A stretch of 64,000 bases of DNA, taken from Warburgia ugandensis. Lineage: Eukaryota > Streptophyta > Magnoliopsida > Canellales > Canellaceae. Where the stretch lies: contig CP141128.1 in the NCBI GenBank assembly GCA_035236585.1, positions 33,958,684 to 34,022,683 of the forward strand, in the 5' to 3' direction. The notes under the pieces were generated by a model that was not told the DNA's origin, did not search any database, and saw nothing but the letters and a program-made list of their open reading frames with translations. A program made the position numbers and the translations under genes. How positions within the stretch are numbered: position 1 is the stretch's first letter; the number at the start of each line of letters is the position of its first letter. Shown here in pieces: positions 11,455 to 23,637 of this stretch.

Positions 11455-11729
11455 ATGCGGTCCCTTAAGCCTTCACCGATGTAAAGCCTAGGGCTGATGA
11501 GGGCAAGCTAAAAGGAAGGCTGATAGGCTTCTAGGCTAGGGTGAAGGACAGAGAGTCAGTCCCATATTGCCTGGGGAGAGGAAACTGTGTTGTTTATAAG
11601 GGTTCGAGAAACTCTAATAGTCACAATGCATTTTCCCTGAGAAATTGAGGAAGAACAAAGTTGTGAGGGGTGTATGGGCACCCCAAAGTAGACAATATTG
11701 TAACTGTTGGAATCCCAGGGTGTTAGAAA

Positions 11730-11742
11730 TGGTATCAGAGCC
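11730..11742 (+). other. Primer-binding site (tRNA-iMet type) of the plus-strand TRIM
   Basis: A perfect TGGTATCAGAGCC two bases after the LTR end, the classic plant initiator tRNA-Met primer site. Confidence 0.92.
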
Positions 11743-11976
11743 AATTCCCCTCATAATGTGGTGGCTATCCACAGTCGGGTGCTTGGTGGTTGAGGCCACG
11801 TCGGGACACATGTTCCCTAAGGGGGCAAGATGTGAAGCCTTGGGCCAATGAGGGTGGGCCAAAAGAAGGCTGACAGGCTTTTAGGCTAAGGTGAAGGATA
11901 GAGAATTAGTCCCACATCACTTGGAGAGAGGAAACTAAGCTGTTTATAAGATTTCGATGAGCTCTAATGGTCACAA

Positions 11977-12104
11977 CGCATCACGAGGGGTGAAGCCCAA
12001 AAGGGGTGATGGACCTAAGGGAACAAAACCTTGAGGAGTGAACCCCAAGAGGGGCGAGGGACCCAAAGAGGATAATATTGTATCTATTGCACACTCGGTT
12101 CACG
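11977..12104 (+). repeat. Extra G/A-rich insert inside the second TRIM LTR
   Basis: Absent from the first LTR. It is bordered by related CACAACGCAT and CACGAAACAATGCAT and contains an imperfect internal duplication (GAGGGGTGAAGCCC...GGGACC-like versus GAGGAGTGAACCCC...GGGACCC). Its origin is unknown. Confidence 0.65.
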
Positions 12105-12211
12105 AAACAATGCATTTTTCCTAAGAAATTGGGGAAGAACAAAACTTTAAGGGGTGTATGGGCACCCCAAAGCAGACAATATTATAATTGTTGGAACCCT
12201 AGGGTGTTACA

Positions 12212-15000
12212 ACTAGACAAACTTAAGGAACAATGGTAAAACATGTCCTTGGATGCCCATTGGCACAAACTCAAATCTTAGATGTTACTAAGCACAATGT
12301 CTAAACTATTCAAGCTATTGGTCATTGGAACAATGTCTAATAACGTTAAGCATTGGGAAGTCCCATGTCACAATGTTAAAACATGAAGTCCCTACACACA
12401 AAATCAAATCACTTTGAGTCCTAGGATGTTCACAAACACAATGTCTAAGTTGTTCAAGCTATTGGATGATCCATAAAAAAAAATGTTTAGGAATTTTAAA
12501 ATGCGGGGATGTTTAAGGCACAATGTCAGAACAATACATGTCATTGGAAGTCCCTAAGCATACAAAAAAATTGCGCCAAGTCCTGGGATGTTTCCAAAAA
12601 CAACATCATAGCATATCAAGCCATTTGATGATCCTTGGCATAATGTCTGAGCATGTTTAGTGTTGGGACATCTCATGTTACAATATCAAACCATTACATA
12701 TCTTTGGAAGTCCCTAGGATCAAAGTCAAATAACTTCATATCCTGGGAAGTTCACGACACAACATATAAACTTTTGAAGCTGTTGGATGATTCTAGGCAC
12801 AATGTCTATGCACGTTAAGCACATTGCATGTCCCATGGTACAATGTCAAAATTATATGTCCATGGAAGTATGTAGGCACTAAGTCAAATCACTTTGATTG
12901 TTGGGATGTTCCCATACACAATGTCTAAATTTTCAAGATGTTGGTTGTTCCATGGTACAATGTTCAGGGACTTTAAATGTTGAGAAGTCCCAAGGCACAA
13001 TGTTAAAGCAATACATGCCCCTAGAAGTACAAAGGCCCAAAGTCTAATAGCTTTGAGGCTTGAGAAGTTTCTAAATACAATGACTAAACTTTTCAAGCTG
13101 TTGGATGATCCTTGGCACAATGTTTGAGCAAGTTTAGCACTTGGAAGTTCCAAGGCTTCTCAAGACTAGCAAGCCTACATCATAATTCCAATACATTACA
13201 TTCCCATGGAAGTCCTTAGGCACAAAGCCCAATCACTCTAAGTCCTAGGAAGTTCCCATGCACTTGTCGAAACTTTGAATGCCCTTGTGTGATCATTGGG
13301 CCAATAAGTGCTAGAAAGTTCTAAGGACAATGTTAAACATTACAAGTCCTTCAATGAACCCTGGTACAAAGTCAAATCACTCAAATCTTGGGATGTTACC
13401 AAGGACAGTGTCTAAACTTTTCAAGCCATTGGATGATCCTTGGTACAATGTTCGAGCATTTCAAGCTCTAGGAAGTCCCATGCCATAATGCAAAAACATT
13501 ACATGACCGTGGAAGTTCTTCGGCACAAATTTCGAGTCCTAGGGTGTTCACAATAAGAATGTCTAAACTTTTTAGGCTATCGGATGATCCATAGCATAAT
13601 GTACTAGCAATTTAAATGATGGGAATTGCTAAGGAACAATTTCAAACCATGACATGTCCTTGGAAGTCCTTAGGCATGAAGGCAAATCACTTCGAGTCCT
13701 AAACATTGCCAAACATAGCGTCTAAACATTTCAAGCTATTGGATTATCTTTGGTACAATGACCAAGCACGTTAAGCACTGAGAAATCCCATCCTACAATC
13801 TTGAAACATTACATGTCCTTGGTAAGTTGCTGGGCACTAAGTCAAATCACTTCATGTCCTAGGAAGTTTCCAAACACAATGTCTGAACTTTTCAAGCCAT
13901 TTGATGATCCTTGGCTCAATGTCTATACATGTTTAGCACTGCAGAGTCCCGCGATACAATGTCAAAACATTATATGTCATTGGCAGCACCTAGGCACAAA
14001 CTCAAATAACTTCAATTACAATGATGTATCCAACTTTCATTCCATTGGCTATTACTTGGCACAATACCCGGACACTTCAAATTTTGGGAAGTCCCAATGC
14101 ACAAGGTCAAATAGCTTTGAGGACTCAAAAGTTTCCAAACAGAAGTCTAAAACATTTCAAGCCATTGGTTATCCTTGGCACCATGTCGAAGCAAGTGCTG
14201 AAAAGTAGCTAGCACCATGCCAAACATTACATGTTCTTGGATGCCCCTTGGCACAAAGTCAAATCATTTGAATCCGGGATGATACCAAACACAATGTCTA
14301 AAGCTTTTGATCCATTGGATGATCCTTGGAACAATGTTCGAGCTAGTTAAATGTTGTGAAGTCTTGAGACACAATGTAAGAACATGAAATGACCTTGCTA
14401 GTCCCAAGCACAAAGTCAAGTCACTTTGAGTCCTGGAATATTTCCAAACACAATGTCCAAACTTTTCAAACCATTGGATGATCCATGCCACAATGTCAAA
14501 ATATTACATGTTTATGGAAGGCCCTAGGCACAAAGTCAAATCACTTAGAGTCCTAGAATGTACCCAAACATAGTGTCTAAACTTTCTAATATGTTGCATA
14601 ATCTTTGGCTGCTTGGCAATTTAACTTCTAAGAAGTCCCAACACAAGATATCAAAACATTACATGTCCATGGAAGTCCCGAGGTCATAAGTCAAATAAAT
14701 TCAAGTTCCAGGAAGTTTCCAGGCACAACAACTAAACTTTGCATGCACTTGCATTATCCTTGGGACAATGTCCAAGAATCTTAAGCATTGGCAGACCCCA
14801 AGTCACAACTTTAAAACATTACATGTCCAGAGAAGTCCTTGGTGCAAAGTCAAATTACTTCATCCAAGGATATTTCTAAACACAATGTCAAAACTTTTCA
14901 AGCTGTTGAAGGATCCTCAGCACAATGATCGAATAATTTAAATGTTGGGATGTCCCAGGGTGCAATTTCAAAACAATACATATCATTGGAAGTCCATAGG
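12212..15000 (+). repeat. Satellite block 2b
   Basis: About 17-18 monomers. Order and variants are collinear with 50.4-52.7 kb (for example the ATATGTCATTG / GATGTA(T/C)CCAA / TTGGCTATT series at 13.97-14.06 kb and 51.30-51.39 kb), and the first monomers with the reverse complement of 28.1-28.4 kb. No other feature is seen. Confidence 0.92.
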
Positions 15001-16954
15001 TGTGACGACCCTAAATTTTGGGTCATTTTTTATATGTTAAATCATAATTTTGATAGAGAAAAAAATTAGAATTTAATTTCATTGTAAATGGGGCTTTATG
15101 GAAAAAACCTCCTTGCAAACAAAAAATTTGGACTCGAGACTAACAAATTTGGATTCTACAAGTCAATATAATTTTACTCAAAACAAAGATTGGGGTAGAA
15201 AAACCCAAAAGTTTTACTAAATTAGAGGGGGCCAAAATTGATAGCGGTACCCCCCTTCCTGTTCACCGGTGATGGAGAGATTGGATTTCTCTATTTTCCC
15301 CCCTCCTGCCGATCTCCTCTGCTAGTGTGAAACCCTTGCCGAGCAAATCGCTGTTTCCCTTCAATCACTGCTACTAACAGAAAACCTTGTCAAGTTTTCT
15401 CTAGTGACTGGAAAACCATATGCTAACATGCTTAGATCTCAGCCATTTTTTTAGTACTCACTTCCTTTTCTCAAAACCCTTTATTTCAGTATGAACAGCA
15501 GCCTTGCTAGTCGGAGCTAGGGCAAGAAGCCCCTCTCATCATCTGATCTCCTCCCCTCTCCAACTTGTACTCCCACCGGAGTAGACCACCGTTGAAACCC
15601 CCATGCTGGTGCAACCTAACTTGTGTAAAAGGCTAGAACCTCCCTCCGCCTTTCCCCCTCTCTATCAGGCTCCCTTAAGCCCAGCTAGCTAGCACTCCTG
15701 CATGCACACAGGCTGACCACCTGGGCTGCCCAACTTCCCCTCCATTTTCCCTTCTCTGTGAATGAATTAGGTAGTGGCATCAGCATAGCCACTATTGATC
15801 AGCAGTCTGCCCTCTCTCCTACTTCGCCAGTTCTAGCGAGTTAAAGTTGAGTCGACTCGTTGAATCAACTCATCACTACTCATTTTGGGGAAACAATTTG
15901 ACCCAATATGCCTTATTTTAGACCTTAAAATTCAACCTTCGATTCTGACCAATCAAGGAAGGATCTTGGAGATACGAGATTACCATTGCAAAGCAAGGAA
16001 CAAAACTCATCTTTTCATTCCTCGATCAGGGAAGATCCAACCATTGATTTGACCAGACCTTTGATCAAAGGTTAGATCATCTGATCTATGTTGATCTGAC
16101 TTTGTTTTGCAGATCTAAATAGTCTGTTATCATCCTCACAAAGTGTAAATTAAGATCTATGCTAGATATTTTGGATTTGAAGTATCTGTAGAGATGATCT
16201 AGCCAATCTTGATCAACGACTAGGATCAATTGAAGATCCAAGATGAAATTGTATCCAATTTGATGATCCAAATAGTTTAGAATTCTTAATTGGATTAATT
16301 AGTTAGAATTACTAAATTTTTATGTGATGTATGGTGATCAGGTGAGGATCTTTGATGGGATTAGTATGGATGTTTGAGGTAAGGCACAATAGAGGTGATC
16401 GGTGGACAATCCGACCAAGCAGATAGCTGGATGTTATTCACATTAACTTGTTCAAGGTAAGATTACTATCTTAATCATTTGGTGGATTGATTTGATTTCA
16501 ATTAGATACGATTGAACATGAGATTCATATAATAATGTCTAATTAGTTGATTTAAATGGTAAATTACTTAAGATTGATGTGATCTAAGCTAATAGATCTG
16601 AAATATGCATTGATATAATTAAGAAGAAGGACCAGATGGTTATGAGTTGGCCCAATTCATAATGATTTGAATTATTATCCACCTAGGGTAGGCCTCGCCT
16701 TGAGATTCCAGGGTTGGAAATCATTGGAATATCTTTAAACGCGATGTAATGAATACGAAAACATAATCTTTTGTAATTAAGAATCCAAGATAGATAAATT
16801 AGATTTTGAGTACGATTGGATGTGATATGTATCCAAGTGATGGAATTGTGGTGGACCACGAAAGAGTTGGGTCCAACTAAACTAGAAGATATAGACGAGT
16901 AGTATGTCGCCTGAGGTAGGTGATTACATTTGAAATTTTCCATGATTGAGTCAG
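15001..16954 (+). mobile_element. 5' LTR and leader of an internally deleted Ty3/gypsy element
   Basis: It starts TGTGACGACCC immediately after satellite, a typical plant gypsy LTR start. A segment at 15215-15260 (AATTAGAGGGGGCCAAAATT and following) is shared with the 3' LTR at 17430-17465 and with the minus-strand LTR near 8140. The interior is non-coding. The LTR end and primer site were not identified; the LTR appears joined directly to the integrase tail by a large internal deletion near 16955. Confidence 0.72.
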
Positions 16955-17215
16955 CTCATGTTTCAATGTTATGCAAATACGTGCTTGATCCTTCTCACAT
17001 ACTTACACATGTACTAGCAGAGCTACAACCTGATTCGACTATTGAAGAAAAAGATATCCAGATTTCAGATAAAAAAAAAATGCACGTTAAGGACAAAAAC
17101 CATTCCATTAGTCAAAGTCCTTTGGTAAAATCATTCTGTTGAGGAGGCTACTTGGGAAACTGAGGATGAAATGAAGAAAATGCACCCAAAGTTATAGTAA
17201 TGCAAAGGGAAATTT
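16955..17215 (+). pseudogene. pol: Ty3/gypsy integrase C-terminal fragment
   Basis: Only the tail of the polyprotein is left. The frame reads HVSMLCKYVLDPSHILTH, the family's F(H)VSMLRKY.PDPSHV block, followed by a charged stretch and PLVKSFC. A frameshift at about 17140 moves the rest, EEATWETEDEMKKMHP, to another frame; this matches the usual VEEATWE.E.EM...YP ending of chromovirus integrases. Gag, protease, RT, RNase H and the integrase core are absent, so nothing functional remains. It is followed by non-coding sequence, the polypurine tract and the 3' LTR. Confidence 0.88.
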
Positions 17216-17231
17216 GAATGATTAAATTTTT

Positions 17232-17246
17232 CTAAAGGGGGGAGAA
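17232..17246 (+). other. Polypurine tract
   Basis: CTAAAGGGGGGAGAA directly precedes the TGTAACAAC 3' LTR start, the standard minus-strand-independent plus-strand primer of plant gypsy elements. Confidence 0.88.
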
Positions 17247-17520
17247 TGTAACAACATGACATTTTGTTATAATTAAAAAGAGGAGTTTGAGTGCAAAAAT
17301 TTAATTTTTGCTTCTGAATTTCACTTTAAACCTCAAAAATCAGAATGTGTGTGATGAGAGATTTTCAACGACACTAATTTTTCTTGAAAAGAAGTTTGGA
17401 GGTGAAAACCACAATTTTTATTAAATTACAGAGGGTGCCAAATTGATAATGGCACCCCCTGTCACTGGATGGGCCCTACGCGAAGACAAGCCAGGGGTAG
17501 CTCAATGCATGGAGCTCCAA
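17247..17520 (+). mobile_element. 3' LTR, truncated
   Basis: It begins TGTAACAAC and shares TTTTATTAAATTACAGAGGG / GGCACCCCC-like sequence with the 5' LTR, but ends after about 270 bp where satellite resumes near 17520-17540. The clear divergence from the 5' LTR suggests an old element or an LTR exchange. Confidence 0.7.
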
Positions 17521-18147
17521 TCTATTGACCTATCCATGACACAATGTCAAAAACAAAATGTCACAATGTTGCAAGCACAATGTCCAAACTTTACAAATTG
17601 TTGGATGATCCATGACACAATGTCCAAGTATTTTAATCACTAAGATGTCCTAAGGAACAATTTCATAGCAATACATTTCTTTGGATGTCCTTAGGCATAA
17701 AGCCAAATCATTTCAACCCTTAAGATACTCCTAAACACAATGTTTAAACTTTCCAAGCCATTGGCTGATCCTTGGCCCCATGCCCGCGCAAGTTAAGTAA
17801 TGGAAGTCCCAAGACATAAGTCCATGGAAGTACGTAGGCACAAAGTCAAATCATTTCTAGTCCTAGGATATTCTCAAACACAATATCTAAACTTTTCAAG
17901 CCATTGTTTAATCCTTGGAACAATATTTGGGTGGTTTAAATGCTGGGAAGTCTCAAGGCAGAATGTAAAAAAATACATGTCCTTGGAAGTCTCTATGGCC
18001 AAAGTCTAATACCTCAAGCCTTGAGAAGTGCCCAAAGATAATATGTAAACTTTTTGAGCCTTTGGATGATACTTGGTAGAATGTTTGAGCACATTAAGTG
18101 CTACCAAGTCCCATGCTACAATGTCAAAACATTACATGTTCCTTAAA
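17521..18147 (+). repeat. Satellite block 3
   Basis: About four monomers. The first contains a small local expansion of CACAATGTC-like cores (17538-17585). The block ends in mid-monomer at AAAACATTACATGTTCCTT. Confidence 0.88.
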
Positions 18148-19800
18148 TCACGGTCAACCAATCATCACGAAACCCTTCTTTCCTCCCCCGTTCTCCTTCC
18201 TTAATGGTAGTCATTGTGGAAAGCCCTTTAGACTCCTCTTGGTTCTAGCAGCCACCGAATCAAGGTTGTTGCCACTTGCACACCTGGAACCCCCATCTCC
18301 TCTGTGGTCTCTTTATTTGCATCAACCCAACAGGTACCAACGCAACCTGATCCCATCCCTCTCTTCCTTGATTTACTCCACCAGTGGCTATCTGACTATG
18401 CTGATGCAACTTATATCAAGAAAACCCCCTTTCCTTCTATTCTTCTCTGGTCCAAGGCACCATCTGAAACCCACATTCCCTTCTCCCTTTCTCCTCTCGT
18501 GCTCTCTCATTCTCCCCTTAATGATTGATGCAATCTGATTGGCTGGGTCAGTCCCGTTCCCCTCACCCTCTCCCTTTCCCTTTCCCTCTCCTGCAACCTC
18601 AACCTCAACCTCCCCTCTTCTGCTTCTTACTTTGGCCAGCGTAGCTCGACAGGTGCACCAACCCTGCACGATCCTCATCCCCCTATTCTGTCTTCCTCCT
18701 CTAGCGATTTTGGCCTGGCCACTTGCCCGTGTCACTCGCTCTCAGCTTGGCATGATGAACTGAGTTGACATTATGGGCCTGACTACCACCTTAAGCTTTG
18801 ACCCCTTCTATTGCTCAATCTAGGAGGGACTATAGACCTAAGATAATCATCCCAATCCATGCAGTGCAAGGGACAAGTCCCATCTAACATTCATTGATCA
18901 GAGGGAACAGGGGGACCAGACCCTCAATTAGACTAGATTGTCAGATCTATGACCAATCTAACCATCCATCATGATCTAGTCATTGATAAATCTTTGAATG
19001 ACAGATCTATGACTGATTTGTAGACCCTATCAAAATCCAACTATTGATCTGCCTCGAAATGGCAGATCTGAACATATCCCAGCCATTCATTACCATTTGA
19101 CCATCAATTGATTCCCAAAAGTTAGATATGTGATCAATTTTTGAACCCTACACGATCCAACCCTTTGGTCACAACAACCTAGATCTATGGTTGATCTAAT
19201 CCTTTCATCACAATTCACCCCCAAATCAATCACCAAACATTGTATCTTTCATCGATCCACCCTTGTGAGACTATCCAACTGTTAATTCAACACGTAGTAC
19301 TTGGATCTACAATCAATATAAGACCTAATTAGATATGGATGTAGATTTCACACCAGATGATCTGATGTGTGATTAGATCTTCATCTTCATCTATTCATAT
19401 ATTAGTGAAACATACTCCTCCATTCATATCTGATTCAAGTATTAATTTTGATCTCACCATAGATCTCTTACCAATCCCTTAGAACAATAATATATCTAGC
19501 GCATTCCCAAGATCTGACTATTGGTTATTCATCTCATGCCAAATCTGTGAGATCAGGCACTAAATCTCTTTTTGATCTATAGAGGTTCCACAGCTAGTGC
19601 TACAGACTAGCATATATTTGCTTTCTCGGTACACTAATCTTAGCTATAGAGACATGATTGGAGCCGTCCATCTATGGATCGATGATGAAACCTACCAATT
19701 GGCCAACTGAGGATAAGTGACATACGAGTAGGTGGATTAAGATTTGTTATTTTGAAAATTTTAATAATTGCCATGTGTTTATAAGAATGATTTAATGTAG
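18148..19800 (+). mobile_element. LTR/leader region of a decayed Ty3/gypsy element
   Basis: Non-satellite DNA between satellite and gag. The first part (18160-18760) is C/T-rich with CCCTTTCCC-type runs; the second part (18850-19640) is rich in GATCT words, like the leader sequence of the 15.0-kb element. The 19150-19816 part recurs inverted at 37490-38170. No primer-binding site or sharp LTR ends were found. Open frames at 18.1-18.76 kb lie in the low-complexity pyrimidine block and are not supported as genes. Confidence 0.6.
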
Positions 19801-20470
19801 ATGATGGTTTACAGAAAAAGGTGAAGCTCGCCACTTTTATCTTCGCAGGAGAGTCTGCATTTTGGTGGAGGACAACACAAAGCACTTATTTCCTTTAGCC
19901 AAGTAATATCTTATGGGATGACTTTCAAAGGGAATTTTATGGTAAATACTTAAATCCCCATGTATAGGCAAGAATGGAGAGAGAATTTCTAAATTTCCTA
20001 TAAGGAGATGTCACAATTTTACAATATGAGAATAAGTTTGTACAATTGAGGAGGTTTGCACCAAATATTTGCACCTCATATAAGAAAGATACAGAAATAT
20101 TTGTTCAAGGTTTACACCTGAGGTTGAGGAGTAAGGTTATGGGGACACAGCCTTAGACCATATCAAATGTAGCTGAAATGGCTTCCATTTTCGAAGAAGA
20201 GTACTTGCATAATCAATTAGACCAATGATACAAAGAGAACTATATGCTTGAGTAGGGGTAAGCGCCCTTCTTCATCTTTTCTCTGGGGGCCACATCGACA
20301 CCATGGACCACCGGTTACCAAAAAAAGTAGAGGGCCTGAAAGGAGACCATGTCCTAGATAGGTTACCCTCCTGGTTCACTTTGTTTTAGACCAGGGTAAC
20401 AAAAACTACTAGTACGATGTTATAGATGTGGTGAACAGGGACACTTTATGAATGAATACCCTAAGAGATA
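19801..20470 (+). pseudogene. gag: Ty3/gypsy gag remnant with zinc knuckle
   Basis: A retrotransposon Gag core is readable through stops. KKVKLATFIFAGESAFWWRT (from 19815) then TQSTYF matches the plant gypsy motif K...A...L.G.A..WW..T. The part around WDDFQREFYGKY follows, then GDVTILQYENKFVQLRRFAP (from 20005), the typical QG..SV.EY...F..L.R.AP, and VQGLHLRLRSKV. A CCHC zinc knuckle reads CYRCGEQGHFMNEY at 20418-20459, with the final cysteine replaced by tyrosine. In-frame stops fall after STYFL, before ARMERE and at several other sites. Gag would form the particle and bind RNA; this copy cannot. Confidence 0.87.
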
Positions 20471-21621
20471 AATGGGAGTGGGCCCAAAACAAAAAATGTG
20501 TCTCAAAGTCAAGGTCGATTATTCGCTCTCTTCTGAACTGGCTAAGGCCTCAAATGCGGTGATTGAAGGTACTATTTTATTTTCAGACGGACATGCCAAG
20601 TTAAATGCATTCATGTATCTCCAGCATTTTTGCATTTTGTGTATATTTTACCTATACATAATTTGGGATTTGGATTGGATATAACTACACCAGTAGGTCA
20701 ATCAATTAGTAATCATGAGTTCCTTCAGGAGGTACTTATTGAAATAGTGGGAAAATAGTTGAAAGCTGATCTTATTCTACTTGATATGGTGGATTTTGAT
20801 GTTATATTAGGAATGGATCGGCTAGCAATGAATGGGCGATAGTGGACTATCATAGGGAGAAGGTCACATTCAGTGTACAAGGATCGACAGTAATTTCATT
20901 CCAAGGGAGATTAGACACAAACGGTGTTTGTGTTATTAGCCATGAAGGCATCGAGACATATCTCAAAAGGATGTCAAGCTTTTTGGCAAGTGTAGTATCC
21001 ACGAATGTTGAACAACCTAAACTTGAGAGTTGGAAGTTGTTAGAGAATTTTGGGATCTCTTTTCTAAAGAACATCTAAGATTACCACCCCAGAGAGCAAT
21101 TGATTTTTCCATCAAACTTATTCCAGGCACAGCTCCTATTTCTAAGGCACCATATTGGATGGCTCTAGTAGAATTAAAAGAATTAAAAACATAGTTGCAA
21201 GAATTATTAAGCAAGGGTTTTATCAGACCTAGTGTTTCACCTTAGGGAGGACCAGTTCTTTTCATTAAGAAGGAAGGTGGATCCATGTGACTGTGTATTG
21301 ATTATCAAATGTTGAATCATGTTACAGTAAAGAATAACTATTCCTTGCCTCAGATTGATGACCTCTTCAATCAGCTACAGTCTATCACTGTTTTCTCTAA
21401 GATTGATCTGAGGTCAGGATAGCATCAATTGACGATTGACATGAAGATATTTCTAAGACAGCATTTAGGACTCGTTAGGGTCACTATGAATTCTTTGTTA
21501 TGTTGTTTGGAATAACAAATGCACCAACTATGTTTATGGATCTTATGAATTGGGTCTTCAAATCATATTTCAATAAATTTGTTATGGTGTTTGTAGATGA
21601 CATTATGATTTACTCTACAAG
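20471..21621 (+). pseudogene. pol: Ty3/gypsy protease-reverse transcriptase remnant, cut in the RT palm
   Basis: The protease tail reads DMVDFDVILGMDRLA (20785-20829) with a frameshift before DYHREKVTF. Reverse transcriptase begins near 21092: [20 protein letters not shown] then VELKELK, a stop, [57 protein letters not shown] (the first catalytic aspartate block), [16 protein letters not shown], and [11 protein letters not shown] (catalytic F-V-D-D) ending at about 21619. Stops occur at the positions usually holding W or Q/R codons, the pattern expected from C-to-T decay. The frame is broken at 21622 by insertion of an unrelated LTR just after the VDD motif; RNase H and integrase are not found on the other side. 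Confidence 0.9.
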
Positions 21622-23637
21622 TGTAATGATCCAAACATTTTATACTATTTTGAATAGAAATTGATTAATTTGGAAATTTATATTTAGACTTAATCATATT
21701 AAATATTATATTTTAATTGAAATATGAAATAAAGGAATTTGTGAGAAAAATTAGCATCATTAGATTCTATGCTCAAAATGGAATCCAACGGCTCAACGAA
21801 CACCTAAAACGGAGTTCATATGACCAAGTTATGACCTTTTAAAGATTTGTAAAATGCATTTTGATAACGACAGCCCCCCCCATGCGTCATCGTCTTCTTC
21901 CTCTAGCCAGGTGATGCACAGGACTGCCATTGCTGATGGCAGCACCGCCATGGGCAGCACCGCCTTCGCAGGGCTATAAAAAGCCCTCTTCCCTCCCACT
22001 CCAATCACCGTTTCTCCTCCACCTTCTCTGGCTGTTCAAGCGAGCTTTCCACCAGCTAGGGTTTCAATGTGGATAAATCACATCCTCCAGCAATGGGCAC
22101 CCTCCAGACTGCCCATGTAAGCCCTTCACACCTCCTCAAGTTTTCCCCTTCTTCCCTGCCCCTGCCCCTTCCCTGCCCAAATCCACACTGAATCTGGGTG
22201 TTTTTTGGCTAAAAACCCCGGGGAAAACCCCAAGCATGATGGGTCTCCCGACCCATCGAATCAAACTGGTTTCGAGATGCCACGCATGACGCGGGCCCGA
22301 AACGCTCTGCCTGGGGGCAGTTCTAGCACACACATCACGTGCGGGAGGGTCCCAGCTCAATTGAGACAAACGGGGCGTCCTGGGAGACGAGACGCACCCA
22401 TCTGCATGATGTCATCTGGAATGCGCACTGTAACGTGTCGCTCAAGAGTGCGCCAATGTGTGACTGCGGTTGTGGCTCGACCTGGATGGGCACAAGTCCT
22501 GGGAACCGTGACACGCAGGGCCCGTGTGAATGAATCTGGTTCACCCGTGACGTTTTGCAATTATAGGGGCTGTAGGATTCTAATTGATGATCCAAAAGAA
22601 CTGTTGCATCCGTATTGATGATGCAGACCTAATGAGACTATAAAAGTTATGATTAGAGGACTATTTAATATGACTATAGCCTAAACACTCTAGAGATTGC
22701 ATAGATTTACAGGATCAAAGATGATCAAACTTCATAGATTGATTGGTTGAGTCTATTAGGAGACCAATATGCCTAGATCCACTCTAAGTTACATACATAC
22801 ACCTTGAACTTATAGATCTGACTATTCAAATTAAGTACATACCTATTCTAAGCATCGGGATAGGTGACCTGGAGGTCTGACTAGGAGATCTGACTGTTCA
22901 ATTACACGATCATAATGACATGAAAGAGATTAAAGACAATCTAATTATTAGATGATTAGTACTATACATAAGATCTAGCCTAGAGATGCCCTAAGAAATG
23001 ACCTAAAAGGTAGATCTAGCCATTATGCTATAATTCTAATTAGTGGATAGAAAATGATATTTGAATCCCTGTTATCTATTAATATCCAAGGTCAAGCAGT
23101 GAAGAATGCGATTTTAGGAACATCGAGGTAGGTAGTCTGATACTACTAAATTTTTAAATACATTCCAAATCCTAATGATGTACTTGACTTATTTATCATA
23201 TTTAGTTTGCTTTTTGAGATATGATGTTCTTCACGGAATTGTCTTTATGAATTATTGACTTGAATGCGAGTACTGGCATGGACAGATTTAGATGTATTAT
23301 TTGCATGTTCTGAAAATCCTTGTACAAATTGCATAATTTACTATATTTTAGATATTGCTTGCATGTTTTGAAAATTATTACATAAATTGCCTGATTTACA
23401 ATGAGTGAGATTGAGGATTGCCATGTCATATATATCATCTCATAATACCATCACATGATGCATAACCTTGAGGGTTACCAAAAGACACTAGAGTGTCCAA
23501 AAGACGTGGTTAGGCAGTTGTGAGGGCCAGGTAGTGTGAGAGACCCAAAGAGGACATTATTTTTATATTTTTGGGGCTGATGAGCCTGGTGGGCACTATG
23601 CTGAGAGGTTGTTTATGTATGAGGTTGAACTTCATAC
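21622..23637 (+). mobile_element. Partial LTR of the 38.2-47.6 kb gypsy family, nested in older RT
   Basis: It starts TGTAATGATCC and stays collinear with the 3' LTR at 44530-46470 (shared GGAATTTGTGAGAAAAAT, CATCATTAGATTCTA, AACGGAGTTC and GCACTATGCTGAGAGGTTGT). It stops about 1 kb short of the LTR end, at about 23637, where a different LTR begins. It sits immediately after the RT VDD motif, so it inserted after that element was in place. Confidence 0.87.
21975..21983 (+). promoter_or_regulatory. Likely LTR TATA box
   Basis: TATAAAAAG inside GGGCTATAAAAAGCCC, followed by a C/T-rich stretch. The equivalent positions in the other two copies are TATAAAAAT (38530) and TATATTAAAA (44961), each followed by CCTCTTCCC. 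The conserved placement supports a retrotransposon promoter. Confidence 0.65.

Larger units (their letters stand above)
11455..12211 (+). mobile_element. TRIM retrotransposon, plus strand (tandem-type)
   Basis: Layout: internal-type fragment 11455-11520, LTR 11521-11728, primer site and internal region 11729-11870, LTR 11871-12211. Both LTRs start TGA(T/C)AGGCTT and share TTTATAAG (a TATA-like element), AGAAATTG and GGGTGTTA(C/G)A. The purine-rich CCAAAAGAAGGC precedes both LTRs. Finding internal-type sequence in front of the first LTR suggests a fragment of a tandem TRIM (internal-LTR-internal-LTR). No protein is encoded. The second LTR carries an extra ~128 bp. Confidence 0.82.

Noticed and set aside
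18098..18763. Overlapping open frames in the pyrimidine-rich segment
   Set aside because: Low-complexity CCCTTTCCC-type sequence gives stop-poor frames; no domain recognised and no similar frame in related LTRs.
22205..22618. 137-codon open frame in a GC-rich stretch
   Set aside because: Falls in the CpG-rich part of an LTR, with overlapping frames on both strands; GC-rich sequence has few stops by chance.
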